64,000 nucleotides of DNA, from the NCBI GenBank assembly GCA_965227805.1, contig CBDDGJ010000004.1:62001-126000 (forward strand). Reading direction: 5' to 3'. Below are positions 51,278-59,191 of the stretch, piece by piece. This DNA is from CBDDGJ01 sp965227805. Its GTDB lineage: Bacteria; Pseudomonadota; Alphaproteobacteria; RS24. Under the pieces are notes generated by a model that saw only the letters and a program-made list of their open reading frames with translations, was not told the origin of the DNA and did no database searches. Positions within the stretch are counted from its first letter, which is position 1. Each line of letters begins with the position of its first letter. The position numbers were made by a program, and so were the translations under genes.

Positions 51278-51694
51278 CTAGCTTAGCAACAGGCCGGTCG
51301 TGTTGAGTAGCGTCATCAGGCAAGCACCGAATAAATTCGTGTCGACTTTCACCACCTTCGTGCCGAATGTCCAGATAAATGGTTTGATGCCATTTTCATC
51401 AGCCAGCTTGCCATCAAAAATCGACATGGTGGCCAATGTCACAAAAAATGCAGCAATCCAGATATAATTCATTAACGCGCCCAGCAAGAGATTGCCCATA
51501 CCCCATATGAAGTAAAGGGTTAGCACCGCCAAAGCCGAATTGGTCAAGACCTGCCAGACCACATGAAAGCGTGCATGCGGTGTCCATAGGGGGTTGGTTG
51601 CATGGGTTTTGTTGAAGTCAGCTGCCATTGGGCCAACCATTATCATTATGGCCACAAGGCTCACCAAACCATAAGCTATTAAATTCATATCCAT
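51278..51694 (-). CDS. Small four-helix membrane protein of unknown function
   Basis: 138-aa protein I do not recognise. Four hydrophobic segments are visible (about 4-22, 45-65, 68-90 and 112-135), with polar loops 'NKTHATNPLWTPHARFHV' and 'DGKLADENGIKPFIW'. The ATG at 51694 has AGGAG 7 nt upstream; a longer in-frame start at 51793 would overlap the SDR gene and is rejected. It lies 11 bp after the SDR gene and 11 bp before the anchored FAH gene. It may help uptake of the substrate or dock the anchored enzyme; this is inference only. Confidence 0.7.
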   Translation of the reverse strand: MDMNLIAYGLVSLVAIMIMVGPMAADFNKTHATNPLWTPHARFHVVWQVLTNSALAVLTLYFIWGMGNLLLGALMNYIWIAAFFVTLATMSIFDGKLADENGIKPFIWTFGTKVVKVDTNLFGACLMTLLNTTGLLLS

Positions 51695-51705
51695 TTTTTT
51701 TCTCC

Positions 51706-52485
51706 TTAAATTAGGCCACCATAAGAGCCGCCATCCAATTGTAAATTCTGGCCGGAAATAAAGCCGGCTTGCACACTGCATAAAAATGCACATGCATCGC
51801 CAAACTCGCTTGGTTGTCCCAGGCGACCAGCAGCAATACTTGCTTCCATTTCAGCGCGCGCCTCCTCATAAGAGATATTCTTTAACGCCATGGCCAGTTC
51901 GGCCATTTGTTGTTGGCGCTCGGTATCAAAGCGCTCGGGCAGCAAATTATTTATTGTTACATTATCTTTTGCGACCTCTTTAGACAAACCTTTGGAGAAT
52001 GCCGTTAGGGCCGAACGCGCTGAAGTCGATAAACCCATATTGGGGTGGGGCGATTTCACCATTGCCGACGTTATATTGACAATACGCCCGAATTTGCGTT
52101 CGCGCATACCGTCTATGACGGCACGAATAAGCAAGGCGGGGGCAATCATATTGGCGGTAAAGGCCTCATGCCACATGCGCGCATCCCATTGCTGATATGT
52201 TCCAGGCGGTGGGCCACCATTATTGGTCACCAGAATATCGGGAGCAGGGCAGACCTCCAGAATGGCGGCGCGTCCTGCATCCGTGTTTAAGTCGCCGATA
52301 ACGGTCTGCACGGTGCCACCATTTAATTCTTGAATTTGTTTTGCGGCAGTCGATAAAGCCTCATTGTTGCGCCCATTCATCACTATATCGGCGCCCTCGC
52401 GCGCGAGCGCCTCGGCGCAGGCAAAGCCTAACCCGCGCGATGATGCACAAATAATGGCTTTTTTTCCTTTTAGTCCCAAATCCAT
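51706..52485 (-). CDS. SDR-family oxidoreductase (BKR-subgroup type) without the canonical Tyr-x3-Lys
   Basis: 259-aa Rossmann protein: NAD(P) site 'AIICASSRGLGFACAEALAREG', 'NNGGPPPGTYQQWD' and 'GRIVNITSAMVKSPHPNMGLSTSARSALTAFSKGLSKEV'. The normal active-site YxxxK is replaced: 'LSTSAR' stands where Y..SK is expected. A known SDR subgroup annotated as beta-ketoacyl-reductase-like shares this LS(N/T)xAR pattern. C-terminal 'GFISGQNLQLDGGSYGG' is typical. It is the second gene of the TetR-monooxygenase operon, 9 bp after the hydroxylase, probably acting on its product; the chemistry is uncertain given the altered site. Confidence 0.82.
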   Translation of the reverse strand: MDLGLKGKKAIICASSRGLGFACAEALAREGADIVMNGRNNEALSTAAKQIQELNGGTVQTVIGDLNTDAGRAAILEVCPAPDILVTNNGGPPPGTYQQWDARMWHEAFTANMIAPALLIRAVIDGMRERKFGRIVNITSAMVKSPHPNMGLSTSARSALTAFSKGLSKEVAKDNVTINNLLPERFDTERQQQMAELAMALKNISYEEARAEMEASIAAGRLGQPSEFGDACAFLCSVQAGFISGQNLQLDGGSYGGLI

Positions 52486-52494
52486 AGCTATCTC

Positions 52495-54120
52495 CTATTG
52501 GCCTTCTATACAGCGGTTTAAGGCCTGTTTAACAATGTCTGACGATAACGCGTCCACAAAAAAATGCGCTGCAATATGTCCGTCAGGCCGTATCAAAAAG
52601 GCTGTCAGTGTTGCATCATGCGCCGCCAGCTTTGCCGACCAGCCGCCAGTGAAATCAATGCCGTCCTGCACCACACGCAATCGCTCATCGGCACAGTGCG
52701 GGGGCTGGTGGTTTTGGCTAACCAGTAGCGTGAATTTTGTGCCCTGAACATATTCAGTGAGTGATATTTTCGTGCCGTTCACCGTTATCATATGGTGCGG
52801 CACTATATCCCCAATACGATAGAGCGGACGATAATCATCAATCCCGATAGCTGTATCATCATACCCACCATAGCTGTAACCGATTTGCAGGCGGAGGCTA
52901 TCAAAATGCGGTTTCTGCGCGCTTATCGCTGCCGCCAATTCGGCAGAGTCTGCCGCTTTAGCACATATGGCGTCGAAATGAGGGTGCATATTTTCCGGAT
53001 CCGGACCGAGCAAAAAGGCTATCAGTTCAAACATATGCATCGCGTTTTCAAGGCTTTGGGCGCTATTGGTTTCGGCGACCGCCTTACGCTCGCTTTCATA
53101 GCTGTCGAGCAGGCGATCATCAGCAAGCCTGTTTTTCACCATTGCCAGTTTCCAGGCGAGATTTTGTGCATCACTAATGCCCGTATTGAGCCCCAATCCG
53201 CCGGCTGGCGGAAAGCGATGCGCGGCATCGCCCATTAAAAAGGCGCGCCCTTTACGATAGTGCGCCGCCACTTGTGCCGTCATCACCCAGGGATTTATAG
53301 TCTTAATGCTGACGCTAACATCCGCATCGCCCAAAGCGGCACGGATCAGATCATGACAGCGTGCTTCGTCATAAAGCGCGGTATCCTCTTCGCCGGGTGG
53401 GCAGGCATGCATCAAAACCCAATTTTGACTATCATCATAGGAAATCAGGGTTGCCGTAGCAGAAGGTGCCATCGTCCAATGCAAAATCCCGGTCTTATCG
53501 CCGATAAGCGGGGATAAATCGGCATGAAAATGCACGGTTATGAAATGTTGCAACACATCAGGCCCCTCCATTTCAATCCCCATTTGGCGACGGATTGCGG
53601 AGCTTGCGCCATCAGCGGCTATCAGATAGGCGGCAGCAAGTTTTTTGGCGTCGCCTTTTTCAGTGTCAATATCGACCAAAACACCATCGTCGGTTTCGAC
53701 AAACCCTTTGCATAGGCATCCGCGTGACATGGTGATGCGGGCGTTTTGTTTGACATGGCGTTCTAATATGGCTTCGAATTTCGGCTGTGAAATATTGGCC
53801 ATCTTATAGGCCGCGACATCCAGCACGCCATCATCTTGGCGTTCATATGGCAAACCGCCGAGATAGTGGCCTGACAGAGTTGACCAAAAATTAACCATGC
53901 CGCCGAGATTTACCGGCATGCTATCAGCATAAATTTCATCAGCTTCAATGCCGACTGTGCGGCTAATTTCAATTGTTTTTCCGTTCACCGCATGCGCACG
54001 GGGGGCGGGCTGTATCGCATGGCGGCGTTCGACAATATGGCTGGAAAGCCCATGTTTTGCCAAAAGCAGAGCGGCCATCATGCCGCTCGGGCCGCCACCG
54101 ATAATAATCACATCACTCAT
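52495..54120 (-). CDS. FAD-dependent aromatic-ring hydroxylase-like monooxygenase
   Basis: 541-aa class A flavoprotein monooxygenase (PheA/TfdB/MhpA-like). FAD motifs are 'VIIIGGGPSGMMAALLLAKHG' (GxGxxG), 'AAYLIAADGASSAIRR' (the DG fingerprint) and 'GRAFLMGDAAHRFPPAGGLGLNTGISDAQNLAWKL' (GD). The C-terminal 110 residues form a thioredoxin-like domain as in phenol hydroxylase types. Its partners in the operon (SDR and FAH-type hydrolase) fit hydroxylation then cleavage of a cyclic substrate; which one is unknown. The ATG directly follows the TetR stop (TGAATG). Confidence 0.87.
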   Translation of the reverse strand: MSDVIIIGGGPSGMMAALLLAKHGLSSHIVERRHAIQPAPRAHAVNGKTIEISRTVGIEADEIYADSMPVNLGGMVNFWSTLSGHYLGGLPYERQDDGVLDVAAYKMANISQPKFEAILERHVKQNARITMSRGCLCKGFVETDDGVLVDIDTEKGDAKKLAAAYLIAADGASSAIRRQMGIEMEGPDVLQHFITVHFHADLSPLIGDKTGILHWTMAPSATATLISYDDSQNWVLMHACPPGEEDTALYDEARCHDLIRAALGDADVSVSIKTINPWVMTAQVAAHYRKGRAFLMGDAAHRFPPAGGLGLNTGISDAQNLAWKLAMVKNRLADDRLLDSYESERKAVAETNSAQSLENAMHMFELIAFLLGPDPENMHPHFDAICAKAADSAELAAAISAQKPHFDSLRLQIGYSYGGYDDTAIGIDDYRPLYRIGDIVPHHMITVNGTKISLTEYVQGTKFTLLVSQNHQPPHCADERLRVVQDGIDFTGGWSAKLAAHDATLTAFLIRPDGHIAAHFFVDALSSDIVKQALNRCIEGQ

Positions 54121-54762
54121 TCATATATCTCCCTCAATCGGCGTTGCGAGCAAATGCACGACCCGATCAGCATCGGCGCCCGCGCCCTGAAGCACAAGCT
54201 GCAATGCCTTGGTCGCTGTGCCGTTTTGTGCATCGGCTATATGCGCGTTATCAACCAAAGAAAAAATTGCAGCAATATAGAGAAATATGAAAGCGTCAAT
54301 CTGGTCGCTGGTGATGTTTATCTGTCTCGCAGCAATGGCCGCTTCCACATCCGCGCGCAAATGGGTTAGGCGTGCCTCACGCTGTTTTCGATTCCATGTC
54401 ATGGAATGGCTGATTGCTTTGAACCACCCTTTTTCGTGGCGCGCACGTGCGTAAATATAAAGCGGAATACGCACAATACGCGATAGGGGGCTATCATTAT
54501 CTGCATTATGGTGCAAATAAGCCGCCTCAAGACTATCAATTTCGCGCGCACAAACGGCATCCATCACGTCGTCTATCGAGTGAAAATAAGTATAGAAACT
54601 TGTCCGTTTCATGCTTGCTTGTTGACAAATAAGCCCCGGGGTCAATTCGCTCGATCTATTGGCGCCGAGCAGGGCAAGGGCGGCATCCAGAAGTGCCGAC
54701 ACAGCTCTCTCACCTTTTGTGATAGTCCCATGGGGTTGAAGTTTTTTATCTACACGCATCAT
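54121..54762 (-). CDS. TetR-family transcriptional regulator
   Basis: 213-aa TetR/AcrR repressor. The HTH domain (about 18-65) contains 'AVSALLDAALALLGANRSSELTPGLICQQASMKRTSFYTYFHSIDDVMDAV', and the C-terminal two-thirds are the helical ligand-binding domain. It is the first gene of the minus-strand operon and probably responds to the substrate or an intermediate. A double palindromic operator lies 22-59 bp upstream of its start, so autoregulation of the whole operon is likely. Confidence 0.88.
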   Translation of the reverse strand: MMRVDKKLQPHGTITKGERAVSALLDAALALLGANRSSELTPGLICQQASMKRTSFYTYFHSIDDVMDAVCAREIDSLEAAYLHHNADNDSPLSRIVRIPLYIYARARHEKGWFKAISHSMTWNRKQREARLTHLRADVEAAIAARQINITSDQIDAFIFLYIAAIFSLVDNAHIADAQNGTATKALQLVLQGAGADADRVVHLLATPIEGDI

Positions 54763-54784
54763 ATTCGCGTAGTAAACTCAATAA

Positions 54785-54821
54785 TTGACATATTGTCAAG
54801 TCATAATTGACAATATGTCAA
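54785..54821. promoter_or_regulatory. Double palindromic operator upstream of the tetR operon
   Basis: TTGACATATTGTCAA (54785-54799) and its exact reverse complement TTGACAATATGTCAA (54807-54821) are separated by 7 bp, and each arm is itself a TTGAC..GTCAA palindrome. Both arms also contain TTGACA, a -35 box, on either strand. This arrangement fits two TetR dimers covering the promoter. Confidence 0.75.
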
Positions 54822-55021
54822 CTTTTATGTGATGGGCTTATCAAAAAGGAAAAATAATTATGATGTAGCGGGTTTTGCTTTTTCACTGTGGGTACTACCG
54901 GTTGCGGCGAAGCCCGTGCGACCACACGCAAAAATCAGATATTCCTTACCCTTTAGATGAAGTGCGCGCAGCTTTGTTCCTGTATCACTTAACTGTCAAA
55001 ACGCATCCGGCGTGGCAGGAT

Positions 55022-55261
55022 ATGTCCAGCAAAGCTCTGAAACAGGCGGAGCAAGGCGTTTCTGTTTCTGAACTGTGCCGCGCGCATGGTATGAGTAGCG
55101 CGAGCTTTTACAAATGGCGGAGCAAATATGGCGGGATGGATGCGTCGATGATTTCCCAGATGAAAGCCATGGCGGATGAAAACCATCGCCTGAAGCGGAT
55201 GTATGCTGAGATGAGCATGCAGAATGATTTGCTGAAGGAAGCCCTTGGAAAAAAGTGGTAA
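55022..55261 (+). CDS. IS3-family transposase OrfA, 5'-truncated
   Basis: 79 aa from ATG 55022. 'SSKALKQAEQGVSVSELCRAHGMSSASFYKWRSKYGGM' is the HTH without its usual start (EQI..). The leucine-zipper part 'MKAMADENHRLKRMYAEMSMQNDLLKEALGKKW' is complete. The frame is open upstream to 54875 through 'IPYPLDEVRAALFLYHLTV', which looks like a fragment of an unrelated protein, so the longer ORF is chimeric. Confidence 0.75.
   Translation: MSSKALKQAEQGVSVSELCRAHGMSSASFYKWRSKYGGMDASMISQMKAMADENHRLKRMYAEMSMQNDLLKEALGKKW
55249..55255 (+). other. -1 ribosomal frameshift heptamer A_AAA_AAG
   Basis: AAAAAAG lies in the zero frame of orfA as A-AAA-AAG, the classical IS3-family slippery site, two codons before the orfA stop. 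A -1 slip continues into the orfB frame. Confidence 0.8.
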
Positions 55262-56109
55262 GCCCTTCGCTTCGCAAAGGGATAGCGAAATGGGCAGTAA
55301 ACGATAGAGGCGCGAGTATTCGGCTTGCGTGTGCCACCTTTTCTATATCACAGACATGCTATCGTTATCAGGCTCGCCTGAGTGATGAGAATGCCGAGAT
55401 TGCTGACTGGTTGTTACGGTTGACGCATACCCATAAGAGGTGGGGTTTTGGTCTGTGTTTTTTGTATTTGCGTAATGTGAAGGGTTTTGGCTGGAACCAC
55501 AAGCGGGTTTATCGGATTTACCGGGAGTTAGAGCTTAATTTGCGGATCAAGCCGCGTCAGCGTTTGAAGCGTGCGCGTCCTGCTCCTCTAGCTGTACCGG
55601 AGCGTCCCAATGAAGTCTGGTCGATGGATTTTATGGCCGACCAGCTCAGCACCGGCAAGGCGTTCCGCACCTTCAATGTATTGGATGACTTCAATCGTGA
55701 AGGGTTGGGTATAGAGGTTGATCTATCCTTACCATCTGAGCGTGTGAAGCGTTCACTGGAGCAGATCATTGAATGGCGTGGTAAACCACGCGTGATACGT
55801 TGTGATAATGGCCCTGAATATATCAGTGGGGCAGTGAGATGCTGGGCAAATAAGCGAGGCATCCGGCTCGCTCATATCCAGCCAGGCAAGCCACAACAGA
55901 ATGCTTATATTGAACGTTACAACCGCACCGTCAGCCATGAATGGCTGGAGATGAACGAATTTAATACGATTGAGGAGGCGCAGCTCACGGCAACAAAATG
56001 GCTATGGACATATAATAATGAAAGACCTAATATGGCTATCGGCGGCATAACACCAGCAATGAAACTGGCTAAAGCCACCAAAACAAAACTGTCTACTTCA
56101 GACCCCTAA
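55255..56109 (+). CDS. IS3-family transposase OrfB (DDE integrase domain)
   Basis: 284 aa in the -1 frame relative to orfA. HTH_21-like 'RLSDENAEIADWLLRLTHTHKRWGFGLCFLYLRN', then the rve catalytic core with DDE residues in 'WSMDFMADQLSTGK', 'IRCDNGPEYIS' and 'QNAYIERYNRTVSHEWLEM'. No internal stops; the C-terminus 'NMAIGGITPAMKLA' is typical of the IS407/IS51-like groups. Confidence 0.9.
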   Translation: MVSPSLRKGIAKWAVNDRGASIRLACATFSISQTCYRYQARLSDENAEIADWLLRLTHTHKRWGFGLCFLYLRNVKGFGWNHKRVYRIYRELELNLRIKPRQRLKRARPAPLAVPERPNEVWSMDFMADQLSTGKAFRTFNVLDDFNREGLGIEVDLSLPSERVKRSLEQIIEWRGKPRVIRCDNGPEYISGAVRCWANKRGIRLAHIQPGKPQQNAYIERYNRTVSHEWLEMNEFNTIEEAQLTATKWLWTYNNERPNMAIGGITPAMKLAKATKTKLSTSDP

Positions 56110-56110
56110 T

Positions 56111-56599
56111 AATAATGGGGAGATTACCTACCGGCTATACAAGGCATATAAATGAAAACTTTATGTTTACGCAAAACCCTCTAAAATAGTCGTATTTATG
56201 ATTTGAATCGGACTGATTTTACTGCAGGGTAAATCTGACAAACTTAATCTTATTAAAAAGCCAGTTATCTACGCTATATAATGGCTTCGCTAAATGGCTT
56301 TTCTAAAAACCTATTTGTTACCTTTTTTACAACTTTTTTATGAGTTTCCAGCTATAGTTTATATACACCTATAAAAACTGTTACCCTGACTTATCTACGT
56401 TCAAGCGCCACTATGGCTGGTTTGCTAGGCGTTGCACAACCCGTATGCCCCTTGACAAAAGCCAATTCCAGTTGCAATTTATATTTCGCATACGCGAGTA
56501 ACCCTTATACACCTAACGCAGCGCGGCTACTTTGTGTTTTATAAGTGATTGAGACTAGGTCGTTTTATTTTCATAAGCTGAAGCGATGATTAAGAATAA
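56111..56599. other. 489-bp non-coding gap between two insertion sequences
   Basis: No frame of useful length or recognisable protein is present on either strand, and I see no tRNA or clear promoter. The region is AT-rich with many stops. It does not contain the missing 5' part of the glycerophosphotransferase gene that lies beyond the next IS, so sequence has been lost here. Confidence 0.5.
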
Positions 56600-57327
56600 G
56601 GGTCTGAGATAGATAACTAACAAAGGTTATTTATGTCATATGGTTATAGCAAGACGGCGTAGCAAGCTTCCAGTAAGTATTCAGCAAGAACTCATCAAGT
56701 ATTTCTGTGCAGGGGTTACAGCGCGCTCAGCAGCAGAATTGACGGGGGTGAATCGCAACACATCTATCCTCTTCTTTCATAAGCTGCGCAAGGTGATATT
56801 TGATAAGCTGGCAACTCAGGAACCGGGTCTAATGGCTGGAGAAATTGAAGTCGATGAGAGCTATTTTGGAGGGCGTAGAAAGGGAAAACGGGGGCGAGGT
56901 GCAGCGGGTAAAATTCCTGTATTCGGGCTTTTGAAGCGACAGGGGCGTGTGCATATTGTGATCATCCCCAATGCCTCAACTAGAACGCTTTTTCCCATTA
57001 TACGAGAGCAGATGAAGCCGCACTCGATCGTCTATACAGATAGTTTTGTAGCCTATGATGCTTTGGATGTATCTGAGTTTGAGCATGTGCGCATCAATCA
57101 TTCCGAATGCTTTGCTGATCAGGCTAATCACATCAACGGGATTGAGAACTTCTGGAGCCAGTCAAAGAGGCATCTCCGACGGTATAATGGCATCCCCAAA
57201 GAGCACTTTCATCTCTTTATCAAAGAGTGTGAATGGCGGTTCAACTATCGGCCTGTTGCAAAAATGAGCACAGTTCTCATAAAATGGTGGTTCAACTAAA
57301 AAACAAACCCTTATCTAGGTCAGACCC
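56600..57327 (+). mobile_element. Complete IS1595-family (IS1016-like) insertion sequence
   Basis: 728-bp element bounded by inverted repeats GGGTCTGAGATAGATAA (left, 56600-56616) and GGGTCTGACCTAGATAA (right, read inward from 57327), matching at 15 of 17 positions. It contains one transposase gene. The 8-bp flanks (AAGAATAA left, TTTAATAA right) agree at only five positions, so no clean target duplication survives. A matching 228-bp remnant lies inverted at 41437-41664, 15 kb away. Confidence 0.88.
56640..57299 (+). CDS. IS1595-family DDE transposase
   Basis: 219-aa transposase. An N-terminal HTH-like region 'QQELIKYFCAGVTARSAAELTGVNRNT' precedes the ISXO2-like DDE domain: 'GEIEVDESYFGGRRKGKRGRGAAGKIPVFGLLKR', 'IVYTDSFVAYDAL', 'HINGIENFWSQSKRHLRRYNGIPKEHFHLFIKECEWRFNYR'. 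No zinc ribbon is present, as in the IS1016 subgroup. It is intact and could supply transposase for the truncated copy. Confidence 0.92.
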   Translation: MVIARRRSKLPVSIQQELIKYFCAGVTARSAAELTGVNRNTSILFFHKLRKVIFDKLATQEPGLMAGEIEVDESYFGGRRKGKRGRGAAGKIPVFGLLKRQGRVHIVIIPNASTRTLFPIIREQMKPHSIVYTDSFVAYDALDVSEFEHVRINHSECFADQANHINGIENFWSQSKRHLRRYNGIPKEHFHLFIKECEWRFNYRPVAKMSTVLIKWWFN

Positions 57328-58421
57328 TTTAATAATTTACCCAAAACCCAACGCCACGTCACCTTCTACAGTGAAAGAAAAAGCTACTGGCCGTACCTTG
57401 AAGGATTATTGAGGCGCACACTGGAAAAAACCGATAAATCTGTTTGTTATGTTAGCTCTTCGCTTGATGATCCAGGTCTTATGGTCGAACACCCCCACTT
57501 AAACAGATTTTTTATAGGCATGGGATTTATTCGGGACTATTTTTCCAAAATTTAGATACCACTATCATGGCCATGACCATGCCTGATCTTCATAAATTTC
57601 AAGTTAAGCGATCACGTCATAACGTTCACTGCGTCTATGTGCAACATTCACTCGTCAGCCTTCACATGATATACTGGCGCGGTGCTTTTGATCATTACGA
57701 TACCATTTGCGTTGCCGGTCCGCATCACATAGCAGAGATCAGAGCTATTGAAGCAAAATATAACCTATCGCGTAAGCATCTTGTTGAACTTGGCTATTCC
57801 CGACTTGATAGTTTGCGTGAGACAGCACGTAAATATCCAAAACCCCGTAAGGTCGATCAGCGCGCACATAAAAAAATCCTGATTGCCCCTTCCTGGGGGG
57901 CAGAAGGTGTCATTGAATCAGGGCTTGGTAAAAATCTGGTTGCGCAGCTTTTAGAGCTTGAGCATGAAGTGATTTTACGGCCACACCCTCAAACCATCAA
58001 ATTTGCACGTGCAAAGGTAGATGAGATTAAAAACCAACATAAAGGCAATCCGCATTTTACTTTTGAAAATAGTGTTGCCGGGCAAGAGAGCTTGCATCAA
58101 TCAGACATTATGGTCAGTGGCTGGTCGGGCGCAGCATTTGAGTATGCATTTGCCTTGAACAAACCGGTTGTTTTTTGTGACGTTCCCAGAAAAATCAATA
58201 ACCCCAATTATCAGGATATTGAAAGTGACCCCCTAGAAGTTTCACTATGAGAGAAAATTGGCATGATATGGGGTGAGCTATCACCTATTGGCGAATCGGT
58301 TGCTCAGTGTGAAAGAAAAAGCGAAAGTAAGTTACGCGCATTAAGTGATCAGTATGTTTTTAATGCAGGTAAAAGTGACCAGGCTTTTAGTGATTTTTTG
58401 GCGGGTATGGATGGTGACTAA
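57328..58421 (+). pseudogene. CDP-glycerol glycerophosphotransferase-like gene, 5'-truncated with frameshift and stop
   Basis: Three pieces in sequence make one protein related to TagB/TagF-type glycerophosphotransferases. The first is codons from the IS edge to 57555 ('VTFYSERKSYWPYLEGLLRRTLEKTDKSVCYVSSSLDDPGL'). After a one-base loss in a T-run (57540-57544) comes 57540-58250 ('HCVYVQHSLVSLHMIYWRGAFDHYDTICVAGPHHI', 'ILIAPSWGAEGVIE', 'LRPHPQTIKFA', 'SDIMVSGWSGAAFEYAFALNKPVVFCD'). After an in-frame TGA (58248-58250) comes 'EKIGMIWGELSPIGESVAQCERKSESKLRAL' to TAA at 58419. The N-terminus is absent, lost at the IS junction. It once served surface polysaccharide synthesis. Confidence 0.85.
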
Positions 58422-58496
58422 TTTAGCAAAAACAAATCACTTTGGATTTTCTTTAAGCGAACGCGATTATAGGGGGCGGGTCATTCCTGCGGCGGA

Positions 58497-58889
58497 TCAA
58501 TAAAAAATGTGAACGGCGATAAAGGCAAAAAAGAAGCCTGTCACATATAAAAATACAGCAAATCCCAGGATGATCCAGCTTGTTCTTCTTAAACGCGTGC
58601 AGGCTTTTGCCCGAGCCGGATCAGCGGGACATGGTGCATTTCGTGCGCGCCATTGCATAAATGCCGCCAGCGTGATGAGCAGGCCTGCACCGGTAAAAAC
58701 AATATTTTTATGCTCTGATATCACAGTTATCCATGGTGCTGCGCCTATAAACCCTGCTAAGGCTGCCCCCATGCCAAGCGTCACCAATAAAGCGGGTAAT
58801 GCACAGCATATCAATGTGCCCACAGACGTAAACAGCGAAAGCGACGGCAAAATCGTCTGCCGCCACAATGATGCTTCATTCGTCTCCAT
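58497..58889 (-). CDS. MerT-like small membrane metal transporter
   Basis: 130-aa protein with hydrophobic helices at about 15-35, 40-60 and 100-128. 'FTSVGTLICCALPALLVTLGMGAALAGFIG' carries the vicinal Cys-Cys of MerT-type mercuric transporters near residue 29, and 'NAPCPADPARAKACTRLRR' supplies a second Cys pair on the cytosolic loop. It would take a metal ion from the MerP-like partner into the cytoplasm. No MerA reductase is present, so mercury detoxification as such is doubtful. ATG 58889 follows GGGAG and overlaps the MerP-like gene by 14 nt. Confidence 0.75.
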   Translation of the reverse strand: METNEASLWRQTILPSLSLFTSVGTLICCALPALLVTLGMGAALAGFIGAAPWITVISEHKNIVFTGAGLLITLAAFMQWRARNAPCPADPARAKACTRLRRTSWIILGFAVFLYVTGFFFAFIAVHIFY

Positions 58890-59175
58890 GTCTAATCTCC
58901 CGTACATTATAACCGGAATCTGTAATCAACTGTGTGATGGTTGCATCATCTAGTTTTTGCCCCTCATTAAAATGGATGGTGATCGTCTTTTCATCCAAAT
59001 CAACAGTGATGGATTCGACGGCCTCCTGCTTGCTAAACACTTTTTCAAGCGCGCGGGCACAAAAGTCACAGACTAAGCCATCTACATCGGCATATATGGT
59101 GCCACCCGGATGCGCTGCAACTGCTGGTAAAGTGAGTGACCCCAAAAATATAAGTGTTAAAAGTAATTTTTTCAT
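58876..59175 (-). CDS. MerP-like periplasmic heavy-metal-binding (HMA) protein
   Basis: 99-aa protein: signal peptide (MKKLLLTLIFLGSLTLPAVAA), then a single heavy-metal-associated domain with 'DVDGLVCDFCARALEKVF', in which the CxxC binds soft metals (usual consensus GMTCxxC; here the Met is replaced by Val), and 'ITVDLDEKTITIHFNEGQ'. The ATG at 59175 has an AAGGAA site; an earlier in-frame start is rejected because it would disrupt the signal peptide. It pairs with the overlapping MerT-like gene. Confidence 0.8.
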   Translation of the reverse strand: MKKLLLTLIFLGSLTLPAVAAHPGGTIYADVDGLVCDFCARALEKVFSKQEAVESITVDLDEKTITIHFNEGQKLDDATITQLITDSGYNVREIRHGDE

Positions 59176-59191
59176 GCGTATTGTTCCTTTT

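Larger units (their letters stand above)
55022..56110 (+). mobile_element. Second IS3-family insertion sequence, left end damaged
   Basis: orfA and orfB are present with a working-looking slippery site, and the right end carries the outward sequence GGGGTCTGAAGTAGACAG (near 56092-56109). No matching inverted repeat is found upstream, and OrfA lacks its usual first 15 or so residues, running instead into unrelated coding sequence. I infer that the left end was lost by deletion or recombination, so the element is probably immobile. The exact right boundary is uncertain by some 10 bp. Confidence 0.7.

Noticed and set aside
57055..57267. Plus-strand frame shared with 41497-41691 on the minus strand, which looks like a conserved duplicated small gene
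   Set aside because: It is an out-of-frame reading of the IS1595 transposase 3' end present in both copies, so the similarity comes from the IS.
56592..57335. 8-bp target duplication around the complete IS1595-family element
   Set aside because: AAGAATAA and TTTAATAA agree at only five of eight positions, mostly A and T; not convincing.
58411..58503. 30-codon frame (MVTNLAKTNH...) overlapping the end of the glycerophosphotransferase remnant
   Set aside because: It starts in operon style, but it is short, matches nothing I know, and runs into the MerT-like gene; at most it is the beginning of a lost gene.
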